DNA of 64,000 bases from the NCBI GenBank assembly GCA_019635715.1, contig JAHBYY010000009.1:1-64000 (forward strand), written 5' to 3'. Position 1 is the stretch's first letter. The number at the start of each line of letters is the position of its first letter. Source of the DNA: Rhizobiaceae bacterium. Its GTDB lineage: Bacteria > Pseudomonadota > Alphaproteobacteria > Rhizobiales > Rhizobiaceae. The notes under the pieces are model-generated. The model saw nothing but the letters and a program-made list of their open reading frames with translations, was not told the DNA's origin and made no database searches. Below, piece after piece: positions 49,000 through 57,128 of the stretch. The translations under genes were made by a program, and so were the position numbers.

Positions 49000-49541
49000 C
49001 AGCCGGCGAAGCCGCCCTCGCTGAGGAAGTCTTTCTCCTCAGTCGTCGTGTCGCGTCCCAGCATCGGGTTGCGATGCGGGAAGCGGCCGAAGCGCTCGAC
49101 GATGTCGCGATGCTCATGCGCGGCCTTGACGGTCGCCTCGTTGAGCGAGCGGCATTTCAGCACCGAGGTCCCCTGGTCGGCGACGTCTTCCGAGTGCATG
49201 AAGGGCAGGTAGAAGAACACGCGCAGATCCTCCGCGACCGCATGGTCCAAGCCTGCATCCACAGCCCGGCGCGCGAAGCTGAGGGCCAGCGGGTCTGTGG
49301 CATACATATGACCGGTGCCGCGGAAGCAGTTGCGCGGGAACTGGTCGAGCAGGATCATCAGGGCGAGCGCGCCTTCGGCGGTATCTGCCCAATGGTCGAG
49401 CTCGCGACGTGCCGCCGCCAGATGGGTGTCGAGGAACAGGTCGCGAAATCGGTCGTCGAAAGCCGCGTCCTTGCCGAACCATCTTTCCTGGCCGGCCTGC
49501 GTCCAGAACGAGACGACATCGGCGATATCTGCGACTGGCAT
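48999..49541 (-). CDS. DUF924 family protein
   Basis: A 180-residue all-helical protein with the DUF924 landmarks VVSFWTQAGQERWFGKD, ALALMILLDQFPRNCFRGTG and RFFYLPFMHSE-type VFFYLPFMHSED. The family is widespread and related to tetratricopeptide-like folds, without an assigned activity. It lies nine bases downstream of the antiporter gene and is probably co-transcribed with it. Confidence 0.88.
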   Translation of the reverse strand: MPVADIADVVSFWTQAGQERWFGKDAAFDDRFRDLFLDTHLAAARRELDHWADTAEGALALMILLDQFPRNCFRGTGHMYATDPLALSFARRAVDAGLDHAVAEDLRVFFYLPFMHSEDVADQGTSVLKCRSLNEATVKAAHEHRDIVERFGRFPHRNPMLGRDTTTEEKDFLSEGGFAG

Positions 49542-49550
49542 GTCTGGCTC

Positions 49551-51389
49551 CTATCGTGCCTGGCCGGCCGCCTGCGACAGGATGTCGGCCGTTTCCGGGT
49601 TGATCGCCTGGCCGGGGCGCTTCGGCGTGGTCAGCGGCGCCGGCATCGGCGTCGGGATGTTGCCCTTCATCAGCGAGCCCCCGGACTGCAGTCCGCCGGT
49701 CATCTGCAGCTCCAGCCGCTCGGCATCGCGCCGGCGCACGTCCTCGACGATCTCGGCGACGTTCTCCTCGTCGATGCCCAGCGCGGTGAGCGCCTTGCCG
49801 CCGAACATCAGCGCGGATTCGAACGTCTCGCGGATCTGATAGTTGACGCCCGCCTTGACCAGCGAAAGCGCGCTGCCGCGATCGAAGGCCCGCGCCAGCA
49901 CCGAGACGAGCGGGAACTCCGCCTTCACCAGCTCGGCGATCCGCAGCGCCGTCTCGCCCCTGTCGACGCAGATCAGCACCGCGCGCGCCCGTCCCGCGCC
50001 GGCCGCATGCAGGATGTCGAGGCGGGTGCCGTCGCCGTAATAGACCTTGAAGCCGAAATCGGCGGCGGCCTGGATCATCTCCACATCATTGTCGATGATG
50101 GCGACGTCGATGCCGCGCAGCAGCAGCGGCTGGCTGACGATCTGGCCGAAGCGGCCGAAGCCGATGATGAGCACGCTGCCTTCCAGCTTTTCGACCACGT
50201 CGACTCCATCGAGCGATTGCGTCGGCCGCGGCGTCAGGCGCCGCAGCGCCAGGATCGCCAGCGGTGTCAGCACCATCGAGACGATCACCACCGCGGTGAG
50301 GATGGCGTTCTCCCGGCCATCGATGATGCCTTCGGCCATCGCCGCCGAATAGAGCACGAAGGCGAACTCGCCGCCCTGTGCCATCACGACCGCCCGTTCC
50401 AGGCTGTCGCGATGGCCACCGCCCAGCACGCGGGCCACCAGATAGATGCCCGCCGCCTTAACCAGCATGTAGGCGATGACGTAGAAGGCGATGATCGCCC
50501 AGTTCGCCGCCACCACGGAAAGATCGAGCGACATGCCGACGGCCATGAAGAACAGGCCGAGCAGAATGCCGCGGAACGGCTCGATGTCGGCTTCGAGCTG
50601 GTGCTTGAAGGTCGACTCGGACAGCATGACGCCCGCCAGGAACGCGCCCATCGCCATCGACAGGCCGCCGAGCTGGAGCGCCAGCGCCGATCCGAGCACG
50701 ACGAGCAGCGCGGCAGCCGTCATCACCTCGCGGGCCCGCGATTCGGCAAGGAGGCGGAACAGCGGGTTGAGCAGGTAGCGCCCGGCGACGACGAGCCCGA
50801 CGATCGAAGCCGTGCCGATCGCGATGTGTTGCAGGCGCTCGCCCCAGCCGGTGTCGGTCGCGCCCGGCGCGAGAAATGCGACCGCGGCCAGCAGCGGCAC
50901 GATCGCCAGGTCTTCCAGAAGGAGGATCGAGATCATGCGCTGCCCCTTGGGCGTGCCGATGTCGCCGTCCTCCTCCAGAAGCTGCATGACGATGGCCGTC
51001 GACGTCAGCACGAATCCGGCCCCTGCCACGAAGGACGCGGCGACGGGAAAGCCGGTGAGCACGCCGACCACGGTGAGCAGGATCGAGCAGGCCGCGACTT
51101 GCGCCACGCCGAGCCCGAAGATCTGCTTGCGCAGGTTCCAAAGCCGGCTCGGCTCCATTTCGAGGCCGATGATGAACAGGAACATCACCACGCCTAGTTC
51201 GGCGATGTGAAGGATGGCCTCGGCCTCGTAGAAGATGCCCAGCCCGAACGGACCGATGATCGCGCCGGCGGTCAGGTAGCCGAGGATGGAGCCGAGGCCG
51301 AGGCGCTTGAAGATGGGAACCGCCACCACGCCGGCCGCCAGCAGCGCCACCACGTTGACGAGTTCACTGCCCGATGCTTCCGCCGCCAT
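49551..51389 (-). CDS. CPA2 cation:proton antiporter (KefB/KefC-like)
   Basis: A 612-residue membrane protein with about 12 helices of the Na+/H+ exchanger fold (residues 1-385) and a C-terminal RCK/TrkA-N domain whose nucleotide-binding motif is IIGFGRFGQIVSQPLL. The layout matches glutathione-gated K+ efflux proteins KefB/KefC. The specific ion and gating ligand are not certain, and no separate KefF/KefG-type partner gene is adjacent. Cytoplasmic tail residues 560-612 are low-complexity. Confidence 0.88.
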   Translation of the reverse strand: MAAEASGSELVNVVALLAAGVVAVPIFKRLGLGSILGYLTAGAIIGPFGLGIFYEAEAILHIAELGVVMFLFIIGLEMEPSRLWNLRKQIFGLGVAQVAACSILLTVVGVLTGFPVAASFVAGAGFVLTSTAIVMQLLEEDGDIGTPKGQRMISILLLEDLAIVPLLAAVAFLAPGATDTGWGERLQHIAIGTASIVGLVVAGRYLLNPLFRLLAESRAREVMTAAALLVVLGSALALQLGGLSMAMGAFLAGVMLSESTFKHQLEADIEPFRGILLGLFFMAVGMSLDLSVVAANWAIIAFYVIAYMLVKAAGIYLVARVLGGGHRDSLERAVVMAQGGEFAFVLYSAAMAEGIIDGRENAILTAVVIVSMVLTPLAILALRRLTPRPTQSLDGVDVVEKLEGSVLIIGFGRFGQIVSQPLLLRGIDVAIIDNDVEMIQAAADFGFKVYYGDGTRLDILHAAGAGRARAVLICVDRGETALRIAELVKAEFPLVSVLARAFDRGSALSLVKAGVNYQIRETFESALMFGGKALTALGIDEENVAEIVEDVRRRDAERLELQMTGGLQSGGSLMKGNIPTPMPAPLTTPKRPGQAINPETADILSQAAGQAR

Positions 51390-51507
51390 GCCGTCCGCTC
51401 AACCTCTGCGCGTATCGGCACGTGCCGACGATGCGAGGGAATACGAAACGGCAGCCGTCGTCCAGAGGCGGACCGAGACGGCCTGTGCAGAGTCTGCGCC
51501 GCCGGCC

Positions 51508-52050
51508 TCAGTCGATCGAGCCGACGGCCGTTCCGTCGACCCGCTTCAGGCTCATGCCGATGACCGGCACGAGCTGCTTCTCGACGCGCACCGAAACGGT
51601 GACGTTCATCGTGTTGTCGTCGGCCAGGCGTGCCTGCATGATGCCGCGCAACTGCTTGCGGTTGATCGCCAGCACCACCTTGCGGTCGTCGACCACGCTG
51701 CCCGAGATGATGTCGAGGCCCTTGCCGTCGGCGCCGTCCATGAACTTGCCGCTGTAGCGGCCGGCCTTGTGCTCGATCGAGGCCGTCATCTTCTGCAGGA
51801 AGACGCCGACGCGGCAGCCGCCGTCCATGGTGATTCCGACCGCCTTCTTCTCAGTGATTCCCTCGAAGCTGCAGTTGAACTTGGTACCCTTGTACTTGCC
51901 GGCGATGATCTCGCCGGGGCCGGTCCAGTTGCCCTTTGCCTGTTCGAAGAACTGCCGGTCGCGCTCGGCCGCGTGGGCTGAAGAAATCAGCGGAAACAAG
52001 GGGAGTGCGGCAATTGCAGCGGCCGCTGCGGAACGGAACACGGACTTCAT
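51508..52050 (-). CDS. Conserved secreted protein of unknown function
   Basis: A 180-residue protein with a typical signal peptide (AAAAAIAALPLFPLISSAHA) and a beta-rich mature part starting with RDRQFFEQAKGNWTGPGEII. Two cysteines (NCSFEG and GGCRVG) could form a periplasmic disulfide. I recognise it only as a rhizobial hypothetical protein. It is preceded on its strand by the ycjX-ycjF unit, about 100 bp away. Confidence 0.7.
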   Translation of the reverse strand: MKSVFRSAAAAAIAALPLFPLISSAHAAERDRQFFEQAKGNWTGPGEIIAGKYKGTKFNCSFEGITEKKAVGITMDGGCRVGVFLQKMTASIEHKAGRYSGKFMDGADGKGLDIISGSVVDDRKVVLAINRKQLRGIMQARLADDNTMNVTVSVRVEKQLVPVIGMSLKRVDGTAVGSID

Positions 52051-52154
52051 GGGACAAACTCACCGACAGGCATGGCTGCTTTGCTCGCCTCCGACCATGA
52101 CCAAGAATGGTTAATGCTTCCCTGACGGGAGCTTGTCGTTGCCGCATGCGGGGT

Positions 52155-53231
52155 CTAGCTGCGCGGCGTCTTGGCCGCGTTGAAGGCCGAAAGATCGCGC
52201 AGGAAATCGGTCAGGCGCGGTCGCTTCAGTGCGTCGAAGGGCAGGGGCCTCACCGTATCGATGGCCGCGATGCCGATCCGCGCCGTCATGGTGCCGTTGA
52301 CGACGCCTTCGCCGAGCTTCGCCGAAAGGCGTGCGGCCAGCCCCTGGCCGACCACCTGGTGGACCAGATCGTCGCCGGCGGCGATCGCGCCGGTGACGGC
52401 CAGATGCGCCACCACCTTGCGGGCCAGGCTGAAGAAGCCGAGCTTGCCGGGCCTCGCACCGTAAAGCTCGGCGAGGCGGCGGATCAGGCGGCTGCTTTCG
52501 AAGATCACATAGGCGATGTCGACGAAGGCGCGCGGGCTGACCGCGGTGACGATCGAAACGCGCTTGGCGGCGTCCAGAACGAGGGTGCGGGCCTGCGCGT
52601 CGAGCGGGCCGAGCAATTCGCGTTCGGCCACGCGCATGAAATTGCCGCCGTCGATGATGTCGTCCCTCAGCGCCGCCAATGCGCGGCGCCCGGCGGCGGT
52701 CGCGGGGTTGGCGGCGACCAGCGTCGAGACTTCCGAGATCACGGCTCGCGCCGCGGTCGGATCATGCGCCAGCGTCGCGGCGAGCGCGCGCTCGCGCAGG
52801 CGGTCGATCGAGGACAGCCGCCGCAGCGCCGCGAGTTCGCGCATCGCGATCGCCAGCAGGGCGATGAGGGCGACGCCGGCCAGTCCGGCGGCCACCCAAC
52901 CCAGCCATTCGGCGCGTTCGAACAGCGTCCTCACCAGATCGTCGACCCACAGGCCGACGGCCAGCGTGACGAGCAGGCCGAAGGCGGCCGCGAAGGTGCG
53001 GCCGAGCCAGGACTTGCGCGCTTTCGTCTCCGGCGGTGGAGGAATGTCGAGTGCCGGATCGGCCTCCGCGAAATAGTCGGCCTCGTCGGGAACCACGGTC
53101 GAGTGGGCCGGATCGACGGCGCGCGGTGCCCGCGGCTGGACCGGCGCCACGGGCGCCTGTAGGGGAGCCGCCGGCGCTGGCTCCGGCTGGTCGAGGCGGA
53201 AGGCGGCGGGCCTGCGGGGCGGGGTCGTCAT
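52155..53231 (-). CDS. YcjF-like membrane protein (TIGR01620/DUF697)
   Basis: A 358-residue protein: a Pro-rich N-terminal 70 residues, two membrane helices (about 78-97 and 110-132), then a soluble helical DUF697-type domain ending near ARIGIAAIDTVRPLPF. It overlaps the upstream ycjX homologue by four bases, the normal ycjX-ycjF pairing. The function is unknown; in some bacteria the pair belongs to envelope stress regulons. Confidence 0.85.
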   Translation of the reverse strand: MTTPPRRPAAFRLDQPEPAPAAPLQAPVAPVQPRAPRAVDPAHSTVVPDEADYFAEADPALDIPPPPETKARKSWLGRTFAAAFGLLVTLAVGLWVDDLVRTLFERAEWLGWVAAGLAGVALIALLAIAMRELAALRRLSSIDRLRERALAATLAHDPTAARAVISEVSTLVAANPATAAGRRALAALRDDIIDGGNFMRVAERELLGPLDAQARTLVLDAAKRVSIVTAVSPRAFVDIAYVIFESSRLIRRLAELYGARPGKLGFFSLARKVVAHLAVTGAIAAGDDLVHQVVGQGLAARLSAKLGEGVVNGTMTARIGIAAIDTVRPLPFDALKRPRLTDFLRDLSAFNAAKTPRS

Positions 53232-54673
53232 GCGAGCAGGTCTCCGAGCAGGAATTGCAGCGCGCGGTCGAGCCGGATGTGCGGCAGCGACAGCGTCACG
53301 CCTTCGGCGGTGCGCTCGAGCTTCGGCGGCCGGAAGCGCACGAAGCGGATGCCTTCGGTCTGCTCGAAGGCGCGGGCGGGGTCTTCCGGCAGGTCGCCGG
53401 GAAAGATTGCGGTCTCCGAGTTGCCGTCGAAGGTCTCGTCGCCGATCGTCTCGCCGGCGATCGGGGTTCCGATGATGACCGGCAGCGTCTCGCGACCCTG
53501 CTTTACCGTGCCTTCGCGGGTTGCCCGCACCGCCGCCATGGCGAGCACGTCGACCTCGGCGCCGCTGAAGCGGGCGCGCTCGACCGCCCGGTCGGTGATG
53601 CGGCGCACGATCGCCTGGAGGCGGTCATGGCTTTCGTGGTGCAGATGGTCGGCCTTCGTCGCCGCGATGAGGATGCGGCCGATCCGGCTGGTCAGCAGGT
53701 CGGCCAGGAACCCGCCGCGCCCGATGCGGAAGCATGCGAGGATTTCGGCCAGCGCGCGTTCCAGGTCGACCATCGCCTCCGGCCCGGCGTTCAGCGCCTG
53801 CAACGCGTCGATCAGAACGATCTGCCGATCGAGCCGCGCGATGTGATCGCGGAAGAAGGGGCGCACGACATGCGTCTTGTAGGCCTCGAACCGCCGCTCC
53901 ATCATCGCCGCCAGCGAACCCGACCGGATCGCGGCGTCGGAATCGAGCGGCAAGGGCGAGAAGGTGAGTGCCGGCGAGCCTTCCAGGTCGCCGGGCATCA
54001 GCAGCCGGCCCGGCGGAAGCGTGGACAGCGCCCGGTCGTCGTGCTTGCAGGCTTTCAGATAGCCGGCGAAGGCCTCGGCCAGGCGCCGCGCGGCCATCTC
54101 GTCCGCCGGGTCGCCCGGGTCGCAATTGCCGGCGAGTTCCAGCCAGGCCGCCGAAAGATCGATGCGCGACGGCAGGCGTGCCAGCTCGACGGCCTCGGCG
54201 GAGAATTCGCGAAAGCTCTTGCCGAGCAGCGGCAGATCGAGCAGCCACTCTCCCGGATAGTCGACGATGTCGACGGCGAGCCGTCCGCTGGAGAACAGGC
54301 GGTTCCAGCCCGATGCCGATTCATACTCGATGGTCAGCCGGAATTCGGAGATCGCCCGGGTCGAGTCCGGCCAGGTCCGCGCATTCACCAGGGCGGCGAC
54401 ATGATCCTCGTACTGGAACCGCGGCACGGCGTCGTCGGGCTGCTGCTCCAGGAAGGCCCGGCCGATCCGGCCCGAGCGCGCTGCCTCGAAGACCGGCAGC
54501 CGACCGCCATGGATCAGATTGTGCGCCAGCGCCGAGATGAACACGGTCTTGCCGGCCCGCGAAAGACCGGTGACGCCGATCCGCACGGTGGGCGAGAAGA
54601 GATTGGCGGCCCGCCCGGTCAGGCTGTCGAGTGCGATCCGCGCTTCGTCGCTGAAGCTGGTGAATGATGCCAA
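53228..54673 (-). CDS. YcjX-like P-loop NTPase
   Basis: A 481-residue GTPase-like protein. Walker A is GLSRAGKTVF and Walker B DIVDYPGEWLLDL; NKAD-type recognition reads ATKADHL. These are YcjX (DUF463) landmarks. The start is most likely TTG 54673, with GGGGA six bases upstream, giving MASFTSFSDEARIA; no ATG or GTG suits the conserved N-terminus. It lies 79 bp after the SixA-like gene on the same strand. Confidence 0.85.
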   Translation of the reverse strand: MASFTSFSDEARIALDSLTGRAANLFSPTVRIGVTGLSRAGKTVFISALAHNLIHGGRLPVFEAARSGRIGRAFLEQQPDDAVPRFQYEDHVAALVNARTWPDSTRAISEFRLTIEYESASGWNRLFSSGRLAVDIVDYPGEWLLDLPLLGKSFREFSAEAVELARLPSRIDLSAAWLELAGNCDPGDPADEMAARRLAEAFAGYLKACKHDDRALSTLPPGRLLMPGDLEGSPALTFSPLPLDSDAAIRSGSLAAMMERRFEAYKTHVVRPFFRDHIARLDRQIVLIDALQALNAGPEAMVDLERALAEILACFRIGRGGFLADLLTSRIGRILIAATKADHLHHESHDRLQAIVRRITDRAVERARFSGAEVDVLAMAAVRATREGTVKQGRETLPVIIGTPIAGETIGDETFDGNSETAIFPGDLPEDPARAFEQTEGIRFVRFRPPKLERTAEGVTLSLPHIRLDRALQFLLGDLLA

Positions 54674-54752
54674 TGAGGGTCCCCAGACGCTGCCCCTGCG
54701 ATATAGGCATCGCGCCGACGAATTGAAACGGCCCGAGAGCGGCGGAGGCGCG

Positions 54753-55256
54753 TCAGAGCTCGGCGGGCAGCAGGAAGGAGTCGAGATAGGCCCCACCCGG
54801 TGCAGCCTTGCCCAGTCCCGCGTCGACCCGCAGCACCGCCAGGCCGCAGGTCGGGAAGCCGAGGCCGAGCGTCGCGAAAGCCGCCGGCTCGCCGTTGCCG
54901 GCAAGCGCCTGCGCCAGATCCTCCATCATCGGATTGTGTCCGACGACCAGCGCCGAGCGGTGCTGGCCATGATCGCGGATCAGCGCGAGATAGGTCGCGG
55001 CATCCTCCGAATAGAGCCGATCGAGAAAGGCGATCCGGCCGGTGTCGGCGTAGGCCGCCACCTGTTCCAGAGTCTCGCGGCAGCGGCGCGCGCCGGAACA
55101 TAACGTGATCTCCGGAACCAGTCCGCCCGTCGCCATGGCGATCCCGAGAGCCGCCGCATCCCGGATGCCGATCGTGTCGAGCGGCCGATCGTAATCGCGC
55201 ATGCCGGGCGCGGCCCAGCCGGCCTTGGCATGCCTGAGCAGGAAGAGTTTGCCCAA
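54753..55256 (-). CDS. SixA-like histidine phosphatase
   Basis: A 167-residue member of the phosphoglycerate-mutase-like superfamily. The catalytic RHAKAGW motif is at the N-terminus, and the second histidine is in VVGHNPMMEDLAQ. SixA-type enzymes dephosphorylate phosphohistidine on Hpt domains; a free-standing Hpt protein is encoded at 44.5 kb, but a link is speculative. First gene of the sixA-ycjX-ycjF run. Confidence 0.85.
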   Translation of the reverse strand: MGKLFLLRHAKAGWAAPGMRDYDRPLDTIGIRDAAALGIAMATGGLVPEITLCSGARRCRETLEQVAAYADTGRIAFLDRLYSEDAATYLALIRDHGQHRSALVVGHNPMMEDLAQALAGNGEPAAFATLGLGFPTCGLAVLRVDAGLGKAAPGGAYLDSFLLPAEL

Positions 55257-55508
55257 ATGTCAGGTCCCCCGTGCCGCTCGACAGGCGACGTGCGGATTTA
55301 CCGCTACCGTGTCCGGCAGGCAACTGCTGCAACCGTTCCGCGTGTCCGATCGCGTGCCGGAATGTTCGTTCGCTGGCACAACTCCTCAGAAACTATGGAG
55401 AAAACGAGAGCGTGGACGGCGGTGACATTCGCGTGAGGCAGGCTCGGAATGTTCTTGTGCGGGTATGGGGCGGCGAATATATAGGCGCGAAAATGCAGGG
55501 GTAATGGG

Positions 55509-55934
55509 ATGAGTCGTATGAGTGTTCTCGTGGATTCCGACTATGTGCCTTCCGAAGACGAACCGTTCATGAACGAACGTCAGAAGGCTTACTTCCGCAG
55601 CAAGTTGGTCAACTGGAAAAACGATATCCTCAGGGAAGCCCGCGAAACACTCGAAATTCTCCAGCAGGAAAACGCAAACCACCCCGACCTCGCCGACCGG
55701 GCCTCTTCCGAAACGGATCGCGCCATCGAGCTCAGGGCCCGCGATCGCCAGCGCAAGCTGATTTCCAAGATCGACTCGGCACTCCAGCGCATCGACGAAG
55801 GCACCTACGGCTTCTGCGAGGAGACCGGGGAGCCGATCTCGCTCAAGCGTCTCGACGCGCGCCCGATCGCCACGCTGTCGATCGAAGCGCAGGAGCGGCA
55901 TGAGCGCCGCGAGAAGGTCTATCGCGACGATTGA
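55509..55934 (+). CDS. dksA: DksA transcription factor with a one-cysteine zinc-finger remnant
   Basis: A 141-residue RNA-polymerase secondary-channel regulator. The coiled-coil tip DLADRASSE keeps the Asp/Asp/Ala residues used by E. coli DksA. The globular domain reads YGFCEETGEPISLKRLDARPIAT: one cysteine remains and the other three zinc ligands are replaced, as in the zinc-independent one-cysteine DksA of Rhodobacter. The start may be ATG 55509 or 55518. A hairpin terminator follows 54 bp after the stop. Confidence 0.93.
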   Translation: MSRMSVLVDSDYVPSEDEPFMNERQKAYFRSKLVNWKNDILREARETLEILQQENANHPDLADRASSETDRAIELRARDRQRKLISKIDSALQRIDEGTYGFCEETGEPISLKRLDARPIATLSIEAQERHERREKVYRDD

Positions 55935-55987
55935 AGCTTCTGGTCGATGCGCGGCGGCCCCGCGATCGACTGACCTTGAACGATTTC

Positions 55988-56025
55988 AAGACGCCGGGCG
56001 CCTAGCGTCCGGCGTCTTGCGTTTC
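55988..56025 (+). terminator. Terminator-like hairpin after dksA
   Basis: AAGACGCCGG (55988-55997) and CCGGCGTCTT (56009-56018) form a perfect 10-bp stem with an 11-base loop, followed by GCGTTTCT. The T tract is short, so efficiency is uncertain. Confidence 0.6.
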
Positions 56026-56090
56026 TGCAAGCCGGGTCCCGAACGGCGGCAATCCCGCCGGCAACCGTCCGCCGTCCGCCGAGCGCAGGA

Positions 56091-56861
56091 TCAGCGGCGC
56101 GGGTTGGCGAGTTCGCCGAGCAGCCTCGACATCTCGTCGTCGAGCGACGGCTTGGCCGGCCTCTCGTCGTCGAGCGAAACTTCCAATTCCTTGAGCAGCG
56201 CGCTGTCCAGATCGTCAGGCGAAGGCGCGACGGCGACCGGCGGCGCCGGTCGTGGCACGGGAGCCTGAACGGCTGGCGCGGCCTGGACGGGCGGTGTCAT
56301 CCGCGGCTCGGCACGCGGCTCGGCGGCGCGCGGTGCTTCGACGCGCGGGGCAGGGCGCTGCGGCAGGGTCTCGACATGGCGTGGCGGGGGCGGCGCGGGC
56401 AGGCGCTCCGGCGCGGCACGCGGCGGCTGGGCGGCCGGTCGCGGAGGTTCCGCCGGCCGCGGGCGCGGCGGGGGAGGGGCCGTGACGTGATGGGCCGGCG
56501 CCGGGGCGACCGGCGGGGGTGGATCGCGGTGCGGTTCGGCCGGCGCGGCGACCCGGCGCGGTTGGCCGATGCGGATGTCGTGCTCGATCACCAGATCGGT
56601 CGCCCCGCCGATCAGCAGCAGATGCTCGACCTCGTCGCGCCGCACCAGCACCAGCCGTCGATGGCTGTCGATGGCGGCGGCGTCGGTGACGGCAAGCCGG
56701 GCTTTCCGGTTGCGCCCGCCGGCGACGAAGGTGCCGTGCGTCATGGAGCGCACCAGCTTGATGATGACCAGCAGAACCACCAGAAGCAGCAGCGCCAGCA
56801 GCGTCCACAGCACTGCCTGCGCATAGCCCGGCCCCGCCACCTCGTCCAACCATTCAAGCAC
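56091..56861 (-). CDS. FliO-like membrane protein with Pro-rich tail
   Basis: A 256-residue protein with one N-terminal membrane helix (AVLWTLLALLLLVVLLVIIKL) followed by a short beta domain containing RKARLAVTDAAAIDSHRRLV and LLIGGATDLVIE, the pattern of FliO-family proteins. The remaining 140 residues are Pro/Ala/Arg-rich with an acidic end. No flagellar genes are adjacent, so a flagellar role is uncertain. It is divergent from cckA. Confidence 0.7.
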   Translation of the reverse strand: MLEWLDEVAGPGYAQAVLWTLLALLLLVVLLVIIKLVRSMTHGTFVAGGRNRKARLAVTDAAAIDSHRRLVLVRRDEVEHLLLIGGATDLVIEHDIRIGQPRRVAAPAEPHRDPPPPVAPAPAHHVTAPPPPRPRPAEPPRPAAQPPRAAPERLPAPPPPRHVETLPQRPAPRVEAPRAAEPRAEPRMTPPVQAAPAVQAPVPRPAPPVAVAPSPDDLDSALLKELEVSLDDERPAKPSLDDEMSRLLGELANPRR

Positions 56862-57128
56862 GGGGAAATCGCTCCGGTTTCAAGGCCGCGACACTAGCCC
56901 GTAGGGCGCGCCGACCGCAAGTTGCGCGACCGGCCCTGGGGGCCTTTTCGAGAAGTTCCGGCCGATCGCCCCGACCAGGCCCGGCGGTCCGCGCCCCGCG
57001 TCGGAACTGACGGCGAAAGCCGCCTCGCGCTTTCGATATGGCGGGAATTCGGGCAATACAGAAGATGATTTAACCGATTCGGCTGAGGCGCCGCCGGAGC
57101 GGCAGGACAAGGCGGGGATCGCGCTCTG

